64,000 nucleotides of DNA, taken from the NCBI GenBank assembly GCA_022496805.1, contig CM040087.1:8134001-8198000 (forward strand), given 5' to 3'. This DNA comes from Pohlia nutans. Taxonomy: Eukaryota; Streptophyta; Bryopsida; Bryales; Mniaceae. The position numbers and the translations under genes were made by a program. This document shows positions 23,536-35,270 of this stretch, one piece after another (positions within the stretch are counted from its first letter, which is position 1; every line of letters begins with the position of its first letter). The notes beneath the pieces were generated by a model. That model had not been told where the DNA came from and made no database searches. It saw nothing but the letters and a program-made list of their open reading frames with translations.

Positions 23536-24897
23536 ATGGCTTCCAGCTTCGTTTCACAAAACCTTTCACCACTGCCCGGATCGGATGCCATCGGATTCAG
23601 CTACGATGTGTTCAGCTACTACGCCAACCCCAAGGGCGTCAAGAGGCAGCTCTTCAACTTCGCCGACCAGATAGAGGTGAATGCAGCTGACTCCTCATGG
23701 CTCCTGTCCACCGATTTCCAGATGCAGATGATTGAGGATAGTTCCCAGTCACATTTCGAGGCACGTGTGAAGGATAATTACTCACGGGACTTGGCTGCTA
23801 GCGTGAATTTGTCTGGAAGTTACTCCTTCTTCTCGGCCTCTATAGAGTCTGATTTCTCCAGTAAAATTAGCTCTCAGACCGATACCACTTACACACACAT
23901 CATCGCCAACGTGGAAAAGTGGAAACTTAGTTTGAAGGACGACATCCAGGGTCTTCAATCCAAAATGACTGCCGATTTCAAGGATAAATTGGCCAACATG
24001 GACCCAAATGAGCTTTTCGAGAGGTATGGGACGCATTTTCTAAGCGAGGTGATTGTTGGTGGTCGAGCAAATTTCGTTGCCACCACAAAAACCAGCTCGG
24101 TCGAGTCCGAATCGGAACTCAAAGTAGCTGCTGAGGCATCGTTCAAACAAGTGTCTTCCAAAGATTCTGTCACGAACAAGGAGGCAGTCGAAAAGTTTGA
24201 GAGCAACAGCACCTCTAGCTTGTACACCATCGGTGGGAGTGCCCCGGCAGACATCCGAAACAATGAGGAGTACGCCGCATGGTTGAAGTCGATCGATAAG
24301 CAGCCTGTGTTTTGTACATTCACTACGGACAGTTTGACACCCATCTGGAAACTCGCTGAGACTGAGAATCGCCAAGAGGAGCTTGAAGCGGTCACTCAGA
24401 CTATTGTCCCCAGTTACGTCATGCAACTTGCAGTGACCGACGTGAGGGTCATCTCCTCCAACACATACTCCGAGCAACCTCCATACGGCTTCACGAAGAT
24501 CGACTTCGACTTAAACAGGAACGCCGGGGGAAGGTACATCTTCGTGTGCCAGAAGCAAGAGAAGATTCCAGTTGCCAGGCGACAAGGCGATCCGCAACCC
24601 ATCACTGCTATTGACATCGTTGGCGACGACGACTGGCGATCGATTGCGCACGGTTACGTGAGGATCAATCAAGATCTCAACGAGGGCGCGGGCGGCTCTT
24701 TCATCTTTCTGTGCTTTTCGACGGATCCTGCCAAAGCCGCTGAGGGATTGCCCATACGAAGCATCACTGTGATCGGTGGTTCGGACGATAATCTAGCTGC
24801 ACCATACGGGTTCACCAAATTAAAGTGGGATCTGAACAGTGGCGCCGGTGGAGATTTTATCTATATGTGCTACTCACGTCATTTGGACGCCGTTTAA
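23536..24897 (+). CDS. MACPF-domain protein with C-terminal MABP-like beta-prism
   Basis: Intronless 453-codon gene starting in AAGGGATGG context. Residues ~10-290 form a membrane-attack-complex/perforin domain, shown by the signature YGTHFLSEVIVGG at about 163-175 and flanking helix-forming segments. Residues ~300-453 contain three repeats with the consensus G-[FY]-[TV]-[KR]-(4)-DLN-(2)-AGG-(2)-[FI]-I-(2)-C, matching the three-fold MABP beta-prism that follows MACPF in some bacterial and plant proteins. There is no signal peptide or transmembrane anchor. MACPF proteins can oligomerise into pores, and plant members without the MABP tail (CAD1/NSL1 type) affect cell-death control. Whether this one is a defence pore-former or a regulator cannot be read from sequence. 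The frame is open and undamaged. It is GC-richer than the flanking DNA. Confidence 0.88.
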   Translation: MASSFVSQNLSPLPGSDAIGFSYDVFSYYANPKGVKRQLFNFADQIEVNAADSSWLLSTDFQMQMIEDSSQSHFEARVKDNYSRDLAASVNLSGSYSFFSASIESDFSSKISSQTDTTYTHIIANVEKWKLSLKDDIQGLQSKMTADFKDKLANMDPNELFERYGTHFLSEVIVGGRANFVATTKTSSVESESELKVAAEASFKQVSSKDSVTNKEAVEKFESNSTSSLYTIGGSAPADIRNNEEYAAWLKSIDKQPVFCTFTTDSLTPIWKLAETENRQEELEAVTQTIVPSYVMQLAVTDVRVISSNTYSEQPPYGFTKIDFDLNRNAGGRYIFVCQKQEKIPVARRQGDPQPITAIDIVGDDDWRSIAHGYVRINQDLNEGAGGSFIFLCFSTDPAKAAEGLPIRSITVIGGSDDNLAAPYGFTKLKWDLNSGAGGDFIYMCYSRHLDAV

Positions 24898-26324
24898 TTC
24901 AGCTCGATTACTGAATGCTACACAGCTCATGTTACCTTTAACTCACTTCTGAACAGAATTCGTCACTCATACAGTCACCTTTCTGCACAGGAATTGAATA
25001 TCTCCTGAGCCTGCCTGTTCTGTCCGTTCTGTAGCTAAGCAGCAGCCAAGATGTTCTAGGTCCGTATTATGAAGTTGAGACTGCAGAGATGCTAAGGGCC
25101 ACAGGGCCTCTTTACCAAGAAGCATCCATGCAAGTTAAATTGTTGAACGGTAACTTTGTTATATCCCTGTTCGTTACGATGTACTTGAGCTTGTCACTGT
25201 ATGTGTAAGTCTTGGGCATGACATATGCCTCATGATAATATGATGTGTATTGAGGTTTGTTGATGTGAAACTACATAGTTACCGGTGTTGCTGGACTTGA
25301 TGCATGCCGGAAGCAATAACTATGCCAGGCATCCACCTTGTTTCTTTGAGTATCCCTTCAGAGTCAAGCAGTGTATCTGGTTGCACGTCCGATTGAGAAA
25401 TGAGACCGTTCATATATGCTTTGTTAATCATAATAAGTAGGTACAGCAATTCAAAGAAGGAGTTTGTCGATCAGAGCGTGGAAACAGATGAGCTGGGCTC
25501 AATTTGTCTCGTTACAGGCTCGAATGGGCTTTTGATGAAGCCGCATGCTGAACATGAGCTGGTCGTAAATTAAGCAGAGCTGGAAAGACAGAAAGATGGA
25601 TACAGTTGAGTTATCCTTTAACTCAAACGACCAATTTTAAGTCGATTGGAAACTTTGAAGCCTTGTCACGTTTTAAACTACAAAAGCTTTTGAAAAAGAA
25701 TTACATGGAGCAAAAATTCATAGAGTTGGCTGTTCACATGCAATTTACTTCTGACTGTCAGTCGGTCAAACCTCCGCACACAAGTTTCACCGTAATCTTT
25801 TCTGATTATCCTCTCAGCCTGGACAGCGAGTGAGTCAGTCAGAGCTTTTTTCTGCAATTTTTCGTTTTTGAAGTAAACGTTGTAGAATTTGAATCATCTA
25901 GATCTTCGTCGTTGTATATGGATGATTTTTTCTTATTTTTATTTTCTCAAATGGATAAAAATATGTCATTAATTATGGATGGTCTTTGTAACGAAGGAAT
26001 GAGTGTTGGTTCAAATTCAGCTAAGGTAGGAGGCTCTAAACCCGCCACTTTAAGGGTTGTGGCATTATGAGGACCCTTGGAGAACTGAGCATGATTTTTC
26101 ACTGGAAGACAAATCCAAGTAAAGAACAACATACTTTGAATCAAAAAATTTGGATGTTCCTAAAATTAGTTATGAATTTTTGAAGTTGAAATGACATGGG
26201 TTCGAAAATGGTACTCTTCACCATGGGTACATTCAAAATTTTAAAATGTTCGTACTTGGTAAAGTGCGGGTTTAGAACTGTGGCGGGTTTAGAGCCCTCT
26301 ACCTTATTTCTAAAAGTGTTTTTG
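24898..26324. other. MACPF 3' flank and intergenic repeats
   Basis: Contains the presumed MACPF 3' untranslated region and no further gene. 25740-26030 is an inverted copy of 38670-38945, listed separately. Confidence 0.4.
25740..26030 (+). repeat. Inverted dispersed duplication, copy 1
   Basis: Reverse complement of 38670-38945. The stretch around 25770-25830 (words AAACCTCCGCACACAAG and CCGTAATCTTTTCTGATTAT) is nearly unchanged, while flanks have drifted. No coding sequence is recognised. Confidence 0.7.
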
Positions 26325-26895
26325 CGGGATCTTTGTTTGTGGTTTTAGCGTTTAGGGTTTCAACAATAGGGACTTATTTGATTGACCAGCTGATCAAGCG
26401 GTGCTTGACGAGGTTCTTATGTCCTTGAAGAAAGAAATTGTGAAGGACTTCAGACACAAAAACAGTGAACCAATGGCGAGTACAGGCAAATAGTGGATAC
26501 TTGGATCAACTTTCAGTGCTCTTTGGATTCTTAGAGAGTATTCTCAGTTTGTAAAACAAGGTCCAGGTACTCCAGGAAGGTATATTTGTAATCAAGCAAT
26601 TGCTAGGCAAGCTTCAATCTGATATGGGTACCACTTTTACGCGTCTCATGTAGTGTGACTTATGTCTAACTTATTTTATGTGTGCTAGAAATTCCGTTTT
26701 TAACATCATGTATGTAGTTGCAGCCATGGTGCTTATAACCTCCTCTAAGTTTTGTAATTTTCCAATATTTTTTTCTTACCAAAAACATATTTCTCAAACA
26801 TCACACTATCTTTGGAGGATACACATATCAGGCCATCACCCACTACAGCAAACAAGGGGGGATGTCATTGTTACAGAGCTTGATATTCTCTTGTA
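26325..26895 (+). repeat. Long inverted repeat, left arm (outer part)
   Basis: Reverse complement of about 32518-33080. The arm continues at 28172-28448 after an interruption by a palindromic element and about 256 bp of other sequence. A remnant frame with 'SLKKEIVKD' occurs in both arms but is too short to assign. Confidence 0.75.
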
Positions 26896-27915
26896 CGGTG
26901 GGGTACCAATCAAAATGTCGTTTTCGAATTTGCAGTGAGAAAAATTTCAGTACTGCCAACTTTGAAAGCCTCTCGAGAGCTCAAAAATTGGTTTTTTACC
27001 ACGAAACTTTAACGAAAGAATTATCTTTAAGTTAATTACATGTATGCCATATTTCAAGGCTAAAAGATTCACCGAAAAAAAGTTATTCAAAATCTATTAA
27101 CAATGGTAGCTGTGGAAAGTTTTTCACTGGTGCCAACTTTGACAGCCTTTCAAAGATTGAATGTTTTTTTTGCCATGAATTTCTTGGAACAAAAACCTCT
27201 TTATGTTAACAACATATGGTAAAAATTTCAAGGCCAAAAGATTAATGAAAAAAAAGATATTAACAATCTACCAACATGTGTAGTTGTGGGAAACAATGGG
27301 GGAAACCATTTCATTGCTACCAACTTTGACTACTATGTTGGTAGATTTTGAATTACTTTTTTTTGCTGAATCTTTTGGCCTTGAAATTTGGCATACATAT
27401 AATTAACTTAAAGATAATTCTTTGGTAAAACTTTTGTGGTAAAATACCAATTTTTGGGCTCTCGGGAGGCTTTCAAAGTTGGCAGTACTCAAAGTTGATA
27501 GCAATGAAATGGTTTCCCCCATTGTTTCCCACAACTACACATGTTGATAGATTGTTAATATCTTTTTTTTCATTGATCTTTTGGCCTTGAAATTGTTACC
27601 ATCTGTTGTTAACATAAAGAGGTTTTTGTTCCGAGAATTTCATGGCAAAAAAAGAATAATTCAATCTTTGGGAGGCTGTCAAAGTTGGCAGCAGTGAATA
27701 ACTACCAATGTTGGTAGATTTTGAATAATTTTGTTTTGGTGAATCTTTTGGCCTTGAAATTTGGCACTCATATAATTAACTTAAAGATGATTCTTTGTTA
27801 AAACTTTCGTGTTAAAAAACCAATATTTAAGCTCTTGAGAGGCTTTCAAAGTTGGCAGTACTGAAATTTTTCTCACTGCGAATTCAAAAACCACATTTTG
27901 ATTGGTACCCCACTG
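26896..27915. mobile_element. Modular palindromic element, copy 1 (1020 bp)
   Basis: Terminal inverted repeats (CGGTGGGGTACCAATC... and reverse complement) abut TA on both sides (26894-26895 and 27916-27917). The whole element folds back on itself. The arms consist of diverged ~150 bp modules, each containing CCAACTTTGA, a CC[AC][CA]GAAATTT-like middle, TTTCAAGGC-AAAGATT and a CTACCAACATG-type end. Here some modules are rearranged, so the fold-back is nested. No ORF of note. TA target and CAGTGGGG-type ends suggest the Tc1/mariner/pogo group. Confidence 0.8.
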
Positions 27916-28171
27916 TACAATATATGACCCGCCTAGGCTCAAGAGGAGGCGATTTTGGGTTTTGGGGGACAGGCATCAGGGCTAACAAAGGTAGTTGGCA
28001 GCAGGTCACGATGATGTCACTAGGGCTAAAGTAGATCCGGCCAACTTAGCAATCAGGCCACGCATCATGCAACCGTGAAAAGCATCTGGCAATTATTCCA
28101 TTTTTTTTCATTTTTTTCCTTTGTTGTGATTAGCCACATGAAAAAAAATTCGCACACTTTAACTTCACTGT

Positions 28172-28448
28172 TGGTGATGATACATCAGGGTCCTAATCCG
28201 CAAGAACCAGTTGATGACGAGAGTGTGGTTGAAGAAGCGCTGCCATGACGATAAATGAGACATTGAACAAGGAATTGGCGGGGAAGACAGGTAAAGCACT
28301 AAAATTCATATGCTCACATGACGATTTGATTCACTTCTAGATATCACTTGAAAGAAGCAAGGTATGCCTAAAATCTGTCAGGGATTATATAGAACGTTCT
28401 CCTTAAATTTTTCTACAAATTCATACTTCTATTCAATTTGGCGATTTA
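28172..28448 (+). repeat. Long inverted repeat, left arm (inner part)
   Basis: Reverse complement of about 32189-32462, starting at TTGGTGATGATACATCAGGG. With 26325-26895 it makes up the interrupted left arm. Confidence 0.8.
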
Positions 28449-28838
28449 AGTGTGTTATCTTGTCCAAGAGTGCTACATCTATTATATTAACCCTTAAAGG
28501 TAAAGAGAGCCCTTTCCGACCAGTATTATACACCAATATATCATTGTTTTTGGCATGGTTCCACACCTCCTATGGGTTTAAGATCAAAAGTGAAATTAAA
28601 ATTCACATGACATGATTTTAATGAGCTAATGGGGACTTGGTAAACAAACATTCAAAGCAATAAACAATATTGCTATACAATATGCCGGATCAATCCTCCT
28701 CCACAAAAGACGAATAGAAAACAATCAAACAATCCTAGCAGAAGAGTAGAAGCAGAATAATGAATACCAACTATTGGTTCTGAATTACTTATAGTGTCTT
28801 TTGTTCATTGGTTCTTCTTTCTATAGTGTCCAATCTCC

Positions 28839-29766
28839 GGGTATGCAACTCTTGTATTATATACAGGGGTCATCGGCATTAAAACAACTCAGAGGACGGC
28901 TTTTGTTAAAACTATATCAAATTAAAAAGACCAAAAAGCTAGGTGAACACCAAATTAAAAGAAAATTAAATGTAGAAAATGCTGAATAATATACATTTTA
29001 GAAAACAACTCACAATATATATGAAGAATTGAAACACTTATGCATATGGTAGCTCCTCCTGGTAAGGACTTACTCGGTAATCAGTACCGGAAGGATTGAT
29101 AGCTACCGAGGAAAAGGAGTTTAACAGAATAAGCAACAAAACACTCAAAACTAGGTCGGTTATCACAAAATCGAGGGAAGACAAACTGATCAGAGCATAC
29201 AGGTACAAACAGAAACTACTCGGTAAGCATTAGATCAGAAGAGAGTACTTCAACCAAGAACTCAGTTATTTGGGAAAATGTGGCGTGCCAATGAGGTTGG
29301 CTCTATTTCTTTTATACCACAGTACAACCAGATCTGACAGTTAAGTCAAATCGGTAAAAAAGTGTTTCCTAGATCTACCTACTGGGGTAACTTGGAAAAT
29401 TACCCAGGTAAAACTCAGATCGATAGACCTACCGATAACTCCTAATTTACGGTTAACAATATAGTTTCTAAAAATGCATACAAAGAATTTGGGTCTGGTT
29501 AAAATTAAATTTTTATTAGAAAGCCCCAAAAGTTGCCTAGCTCGGCCTATGGTACATGTATTAAAAGAACTCATATAATTAGGTTTTTAATGCTATTATT
29601 TTCTTCAAAAATATTTGTTTCATGTACATAAGTATGTTTTTGGATTTCTTATTAAAAGGGTTATAAGATTATTCTACATTAAAACAAATTATATCCCTTA
29701 AGATTGGATTAAAACGCGTTATAAGTGATTATAATCAGGGCTATATAATATGGAAGTTGCATACCC
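28839..29766. mobile_element. Element K, copy 2 (inverted, interrupted)
   Basis: Reverse-complement copy of 19412-19924, starting GGGTATGCAACTCTTGTATT. It is split by an insertion at 29047-29458 that copy 1 lacks. Confidence 0.65.
29047..29458. mobile_element. 412 bp TG...CA insertion, possible solo LTR
   Basis: Absent from copy 1 of element K, where ATGCATAGTTTCT is continuous. It begins TGGTAGC and ends TTAACA, as an LTR would. The flanks GCATA and ATATA are at best a decayed 5 bp target duplication. It contains repeated TACCG words. No internal retrotransposon coding is present. Confidence 0.4.
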
Positions 29767-29769
29767 AAG

Positions 29770-31265
29770 ATCTTAGGTTCAAATTCCTCACCAGTTGTGA
29801 GATCAATATGTTCAAAGTTGAAAAAAAAGTTTTTTTTTCTTGTTGTAGAATGGGAAAGTAGTGTTTTGGAGGCCGAAAAAACCAATTATGGAAGTAAATT
29901 TGACATGAGGCTCTTCAAATTCTTATTCCTAGGTGAGTTAGGTACATGACTTCATAATTTTTACCTTCATAGGACCTATATAACATTGAGAAATGCTTGA
30001 CATTTTACATGGAGGTATGTTGAAATTCAAATTCAAAGGCTAATTTTCAACAATAAAAAAAGGAATAGAAAGTAGTATATGATTAAGAATCCAAACCATG
30101 ATCATGCCTCAATACCTTTTTACATGTGCAAAAAATAAAAATTGAAAAAAAGTAGAATCTCAATACTTGGTGAATTTTTGAAGTTTCTGCAATCTAATTG
30201 ATTTTGGGCAGATTTTGAGAATAAATGAGCATATATAGCACTTTTGGGCAGGTTTCAACATGCCCTAAAGTGTTTTTAAATTTTGAAAGTGAAATTCTTC
30301 TAAAGTATGAGGAATCTTGAAACACAAATGGTCTTGTTGGGAAGGTATGGGAAGACTCTACGATCTGCCAAAAGTTTCAACTTCATTAGATCTAAATTTA
30401 GTAACTGAGAGCCTGCCCAAAGTCAAATTGACCCAAAACTTGCTCTTTTCTCCTTTAGGGGTAAAATCAGCAGTTTAGTGCGCATGTATGTTAAAAAAAT
30501 AAAAAATAAAACTATGTGAGGATTTCCCAGCAAGACAGCATGATTCATATGTATCAGTGAATATTTTGTTACTGGAAATAATTTCCACTTGGTTAGTCAG
30601 AGATATGAGGATTCTGTAGCAGCTACTGCAGAAAATGTTCCTGGAGAGCACACAATTTGTCGCCTTTGGCAACGATTTGCTCGTGTTCAGTCAGATTTGA
30701 GAATTACACAGCAAAATTTTTAGTGTTACATCCGAAGAATTATCCATCGGCATCAAGGTGGTAGAGCATGGAGTAATTTTGATCCTGTCTTGGAGTGGTG
30801 TGCATGTGTACCTTCATCATGTGTACCTTCAAGTATTCCTCCACTTTTTTGTTCTTTCAAGATCTCTTCATGGCACTTTTCGTTGTGCATTGCAATTTTA
30901 GGGTAAGGGCTTTCTGGGGTGCATGGGTGCCTTCAAGTAAGCAAACTAGAAGTAGCAGATTGGAGTTTCCAATTGTTTGATTGTGTTAGAGTGGATGTTA
31001 CCAATTTCAATCGATCGTAGCGTGAAATCTATTACTGTTTTTGTTTGATGAAATTCCTGCAAGTTGATTTACAAAAATAAAAACAATCGAGTGTCTCCAT
31101 TGTCTGTTTGTGATCGAGCTACGTGTGGGTTTAGAAGAGAAAGTCGCCTTTAAGTAACCAAATCAGAAGTTGCAAATTAGGGTTTACCGTTCACCGATTG
31201 TGACAAACCGGTAAGGTGAATGCTTTAAGATATAGTTACCTTATGTATGGTCACAATGGTTTAAA
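29770..31265. other. Intergenic, no intact gene
   Basis: AT-rich sequence without recognisable genes. 30615-30700 carries the diverged counterpart of the fragment at 22007-22192. Confidence 0.35.
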
Positions 31266-32170
31266 ATTGCTTATGCAGAAGCCACAGTGAAAGTTACTGT
31301 CGACTGTAAAATTGCCTGAGGATGAGCGTCGCAGAAACCTAAGTTAGTACCAAGTGAGGGCCTTAGTGCAGATGATTCTCTTGGGAATACATGGTTTTTG
31401 TCAAAGCTCCTTGCGGATTTAGGGACAGGCTTAATTAGCTGAATATTGGAGCAATACAGAGTGAACTAGACATTTATCGAGACCATTACACTGGTCCCGA
31501 GTACAAAATATAATATCGTGCATCATACTGATTTTTGCACGTGACTGCAATCAATAAATCTGTTCAATCACAAAAATTAGCACAATAAGTACAATCTGAC
31601 CTCGTTATTATCAAACTCCAATATCACAATCCAGAATAATTGCTATTGCGTAGACATGTAATTAGACATGTAATTGGACACTTCCCACATGTCAAGTTCT
31701 GAACTCATGTACTGTACATTGATTATCAAAGGTGTGATGTAAAAGAGTTATGTGTATAATCACTTTGGGACAAGTGATGTGTATCCAATGAGATGTATGA
31801 ATGACTACAAAATAAAAACCTCTAGATACATGTGAACCTTCTTGAGAGGGATTCTCTGCAATTGTACATTTATATGTATCTGTAAAATCCTTATTCTACA
31901 TTTATATGTGTCACTAAAACCCTTTTTTTTAACATTACATAGAAAAAGTCAGAAAGACCATCACAAATTGTTGGAGGGTCTAAATTCATTCGTGTACAGT
32001 TTCATGTGATAACAAGCAAATCAAGTGTTTTAAGAAACACAGGCTCATGAAACTGAAAGTGCAGAGTGAAAATAAAGAACAAGAAGAGATACACGGATTT
32101 CTCACAAGCTGTTCATCCGCATGAAGGCAATGTCTCACCTAGTGCATAACTTATATGTACCACTCTCCAA
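31266..32170 (+). repeat. XTH 3'-flank duplication, copy 2
   Basis: Direct copy of 17827-18858. No XTH exon precedes it, so only gene-flanking sequence was copied or retained. It ends just before the right arm of the long inverted repeat. Confidence 0.8.
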
Positions 32171-32188
32171 GATAACACACTCAAAATC

Positions 32189-33080
32189 GCCAAATTGAAT
32201 AGAAGTATGAATTTGTAGAAAAATCTAAGGAGAACGTTCTATATAGTTCCTGACAGATTTTAGGCATACCTTGCTTCTTTCAAGTGATATCTAGAAGTGA
32301 ATCAAATCATCACGTGAGCATATGAATTTTAGTGCTTTACCTTTCTTCCCTGCCAATTCCTTGTTCAATGTCTCATTTATCGTCATGGCAGCGCTTCTTC
32401 AACCACACTCTCGTCATCAACTGGTCCTTGCGGATTAGGACCCTGATGTATCATCACCAATAATATGAGACAGTAGAGCAGAAGGTTGCCCAAGTCGATC
32501 TGAGCAGTGAAACCATGTACACGAGAATATCAACTGTAACAATGGCATCCCCCCTTGTTTGCTCTAGTGGGTGATGGCCTGACACGGGTACCCCTCCAAA
32601 AATAGTGTGATTTTTGAGAAACATCTTTTTGGTAAGAAAAAAATATTGAAAAATTACAAAAATTAGAGGGTGCTATAGGCACTATGACTGCGACTATATA
32701 CAATCATGGTGTTAAAAACGAAATTTCTAGCACACATAAAATGAGTTAGACAAAGGCCACAGTGCATGAGACATGTAAAAGTGGTACCCATATCAGATTG
32801 AAGCTTGCCTAGCAATTGCTTGATTACAAATATACCTCCCTGGACCTCGTTTTACAAACTGAGAATACTCTCTAAGAATCCAAAGAGCACTGTAAGTTGA
32901 TCTACGTATCCACCATTTGCCTGTACTAGCCATTGGTTCACTGTTTTTGTGTCTGAGGTCCTTCACAATTTCTTTCTTCGAGGACATAAGAACCTCGTCA
33001 AGCACCGCTTGATCAGCTGGTCAAGCAATATGTCCCTATTGTTGAAACCCTAAACCCTAAAACTACAAACAAAGATCTCG
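32189..33080 (-). repeat. Long inverted repeat, right arm
   Basis: Pairs in reverse complement with 26325-26895 and 28172-28448. It is nearly continuous, with 52 bp (32466-32517) lacking an obvious partner at the breakpoint, so it represents the pre-interruption structure better than the left arm. Confidence 0.78.
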
Positions 33081-33089
33081 CCAACTTAA

Positions 33090-33330
33090 CCCAGGCTAAA
33101 GGACCAAGGATTCATGGTTTCAAAATGACAAGTTCTATTGATCTATTGTGAATATTGTGAAAATTATAATTCAGATGAGACCAAATTTTATATCACTCGA
33201 ATGAGTGAAGCACATTGCATGTGTTGGTCAAACAACAAATAGATTTGAACATATAGAAGTCCACCTAGGATATGTTCAAAAGTGCTAAAAAAACATGAGA
33301 CCCAATTTGGACTTCTTGGTCCTTTGGAGG
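33090..33330. mobile_element. TTAA-flanked MITE, family C (copy 1)
   Basis: 241 bp between TTAA (33086-33089) and TTAA (33331-33334). The ends are CCCAGGCTAAAGGACCAAGG and, reversed, CCTCCAAAGGACCAAGAAG. It shares this TIR with 35803-36030. No ORF. Confidence 0.65.
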
Positions 33331-33450
33331 TTAAGAAAGAAAGAATTCAGTAGCATTGCTTGTGTGCCAAAGAGGTATCAAAATTTATATATTTTTCAAG
33401 TAAAAATAGGTTGTCTTCTAGCTAGTGATCAAGTTAGTTAGTTCACGAAT

Positions 33451-33601
33451 GGTCATTTTCATTTACATTTATAGGTGAGCTTATATACAAGTGAACCTGA
33501 AGCATAGGTTCAAAATTTGCACCTTTCAACCTAGAAAATTGGCAAGTGAACCTAAGCTTTAGGTTCACTTATGTAGGCTCACTTGTAAATGTAAATGATC
33601 C
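33451..33601. mobile_element. Short hairpin MITE
   Basis: 151 bp palindromic element with arms containing CATTTACATTTA, GTGAGC and AAGTGAACCT. The two halves pair nearly end to end around a short loop. Target duplication was not resolved. Confidence 0.5.
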
Positions 33602-34711
33602 TACAGACAAAGCTTTGCAACTGGACAAGGCGCACTTTTTGGGTTATCGTAAGGTAGTATAGATATCCAATTCCATGAACCTCTAGGCCAATTATGACAT
33701 CAGGTCAGTGTACCTTTCATTCATCACTTATTGCCGTAAATGGAAGGCAGGATCGGCATAAAATATTTCTAGAATTAAATGTCAAAAATTTTGAATTTTT
33801 TTCCTTCGGAAATGTACTTTTTTGTTTGGTGAAAAAGAGAATCTTAATGTATATTTACAATATTCTATTTGTTGAACATTATTTTGAGAAAAAATAAATA
33901 TTTCACATAGATGTGTTGACCTTGCCCTTCATCTACAATATATTAGAGCACAATTGCTATCCCTGGTATTAGTCAAATGGATTCTATTGGCAAACGAAAG
34001 AAGTGAGATTTCAATGGACTTTAGTATATATGTAATTTAGAATAATGAATACTATATAAATAAATTATGTGATTTTAAAATATTGAACATAGGTACAGGG
34101 CATTTGTATGGTACTGTCCACTAGAATTCTTGTCCTTGTGCACTCTTTTGAGGATTTTGAGATTTTGAAAAATGCATTTCAGAAAAAGAAAAATATTTTT
34201 GTGAAATCTAAGTGGTAGGATGGACCATACCAATAAAAGAGAAAAAAATTATTTAAAAAAATAGAAAGTTGGGATTATATTTTAACGGAGGATGAAACAA
34301 AGGGTGATCTAGTGCATTGTCACAGTGCACAATATGCACTCTAAATTGTAAAGAGAAGGAGAACAAAGGGTTGTGAATGGAATTTTGAGCTATGAACTTT
34401 TTTAGTGTTCAAATATGCAAAGAAAACTATCTTCCAATTTTTTCAAGTTTTTTTGAATTGATTCAAGTTTCAAATTTTAGATGTGTTATTTTGGGGAGGA
34501 ATTAATTGTTACTCTATTTTAAATTTTTTTTTGATGGATTCTTTTTAATATATTTGAGAATGAAATTATACAAGTTGGCTTATTTCTAGATTTTTAAATA
34601 TAGAATTAAACGTGAGCTATATTTACATTCAGAGTTTGATCATAAATTGGTAATATTGTCATAAAGTTTATTTGTAATATTGGCACTCACATTATCCACA
34701 AAATCCCCTAG
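33602..34711. other. AT-rich intergenic, no gene seen
   Basis: AT-rich sequence with no recognisable gene, repeat partner or RNA gene. Confidence 0.4.
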
Positions 34712-34715
34712 TTAA

Positions 34716-35270
34716 ACCCCTAAATGTCCAACTGTTCAAAAAGTGAAAGATGTACTGAATCAAACACAGCTTTATCATTTGTCATTGACTTTTTGCAGTG
34801 TAGATTTTTTACTATGTATTTTATGGTAAGTTAGCTTCATGCGTGTGTGATCCGATTAGAAAGGGGATGATTGGTGAAATTTTTATGCCTCATTTCATGT
34901 AGTAGTGATTCATGAAAAATTTCAAAGATTTCAATGTAAAAGTGCTCATAAAAAAATCAACTACTAAAATTAAGCAACCAAAAAATCTCCAAAACTTACT
35001 ACACCTAGAGTATTACATTTCAATCAATCATAACAAATTTCATGTACAAATTGTCAATATCTTATTTGTAATTAATTACAAAAGAATTTTCAATTTGAAG
35101 TCTCAAATTTTATACAAAAATATTGGTGACAACAATCATAGATCTAACTGTATGGATAGAACTGAAAATTCATAATGTACAGCTTTTATTCATACGTCAA
35201 GTTCAAAAGATTCTTCTTAATTACATTTTATAAGACATCTTTGAAATTCTCCAAATCCCTCATTTTCTAG
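34716..35270. mobile_element. Decayed TTAA-flanked MITE, family A
   Basis: The left end (ACCCCTAAATGTCCAAC) follows TTAA (34712-34715). The interior matches 42565-43137, including GTGTGATCCGATTAGAAAGG and ATTTCAAAGATTT. The right terminus has eroded and no TTAA is visible there. Confidence 0.6.

Noticed and set aside
23782..24477. Long minus-strand ORFs inside the MACPF gene
   Set aside because: They are antisense shadows of the GC-rich MACPF coding frame and have no domain of their own.
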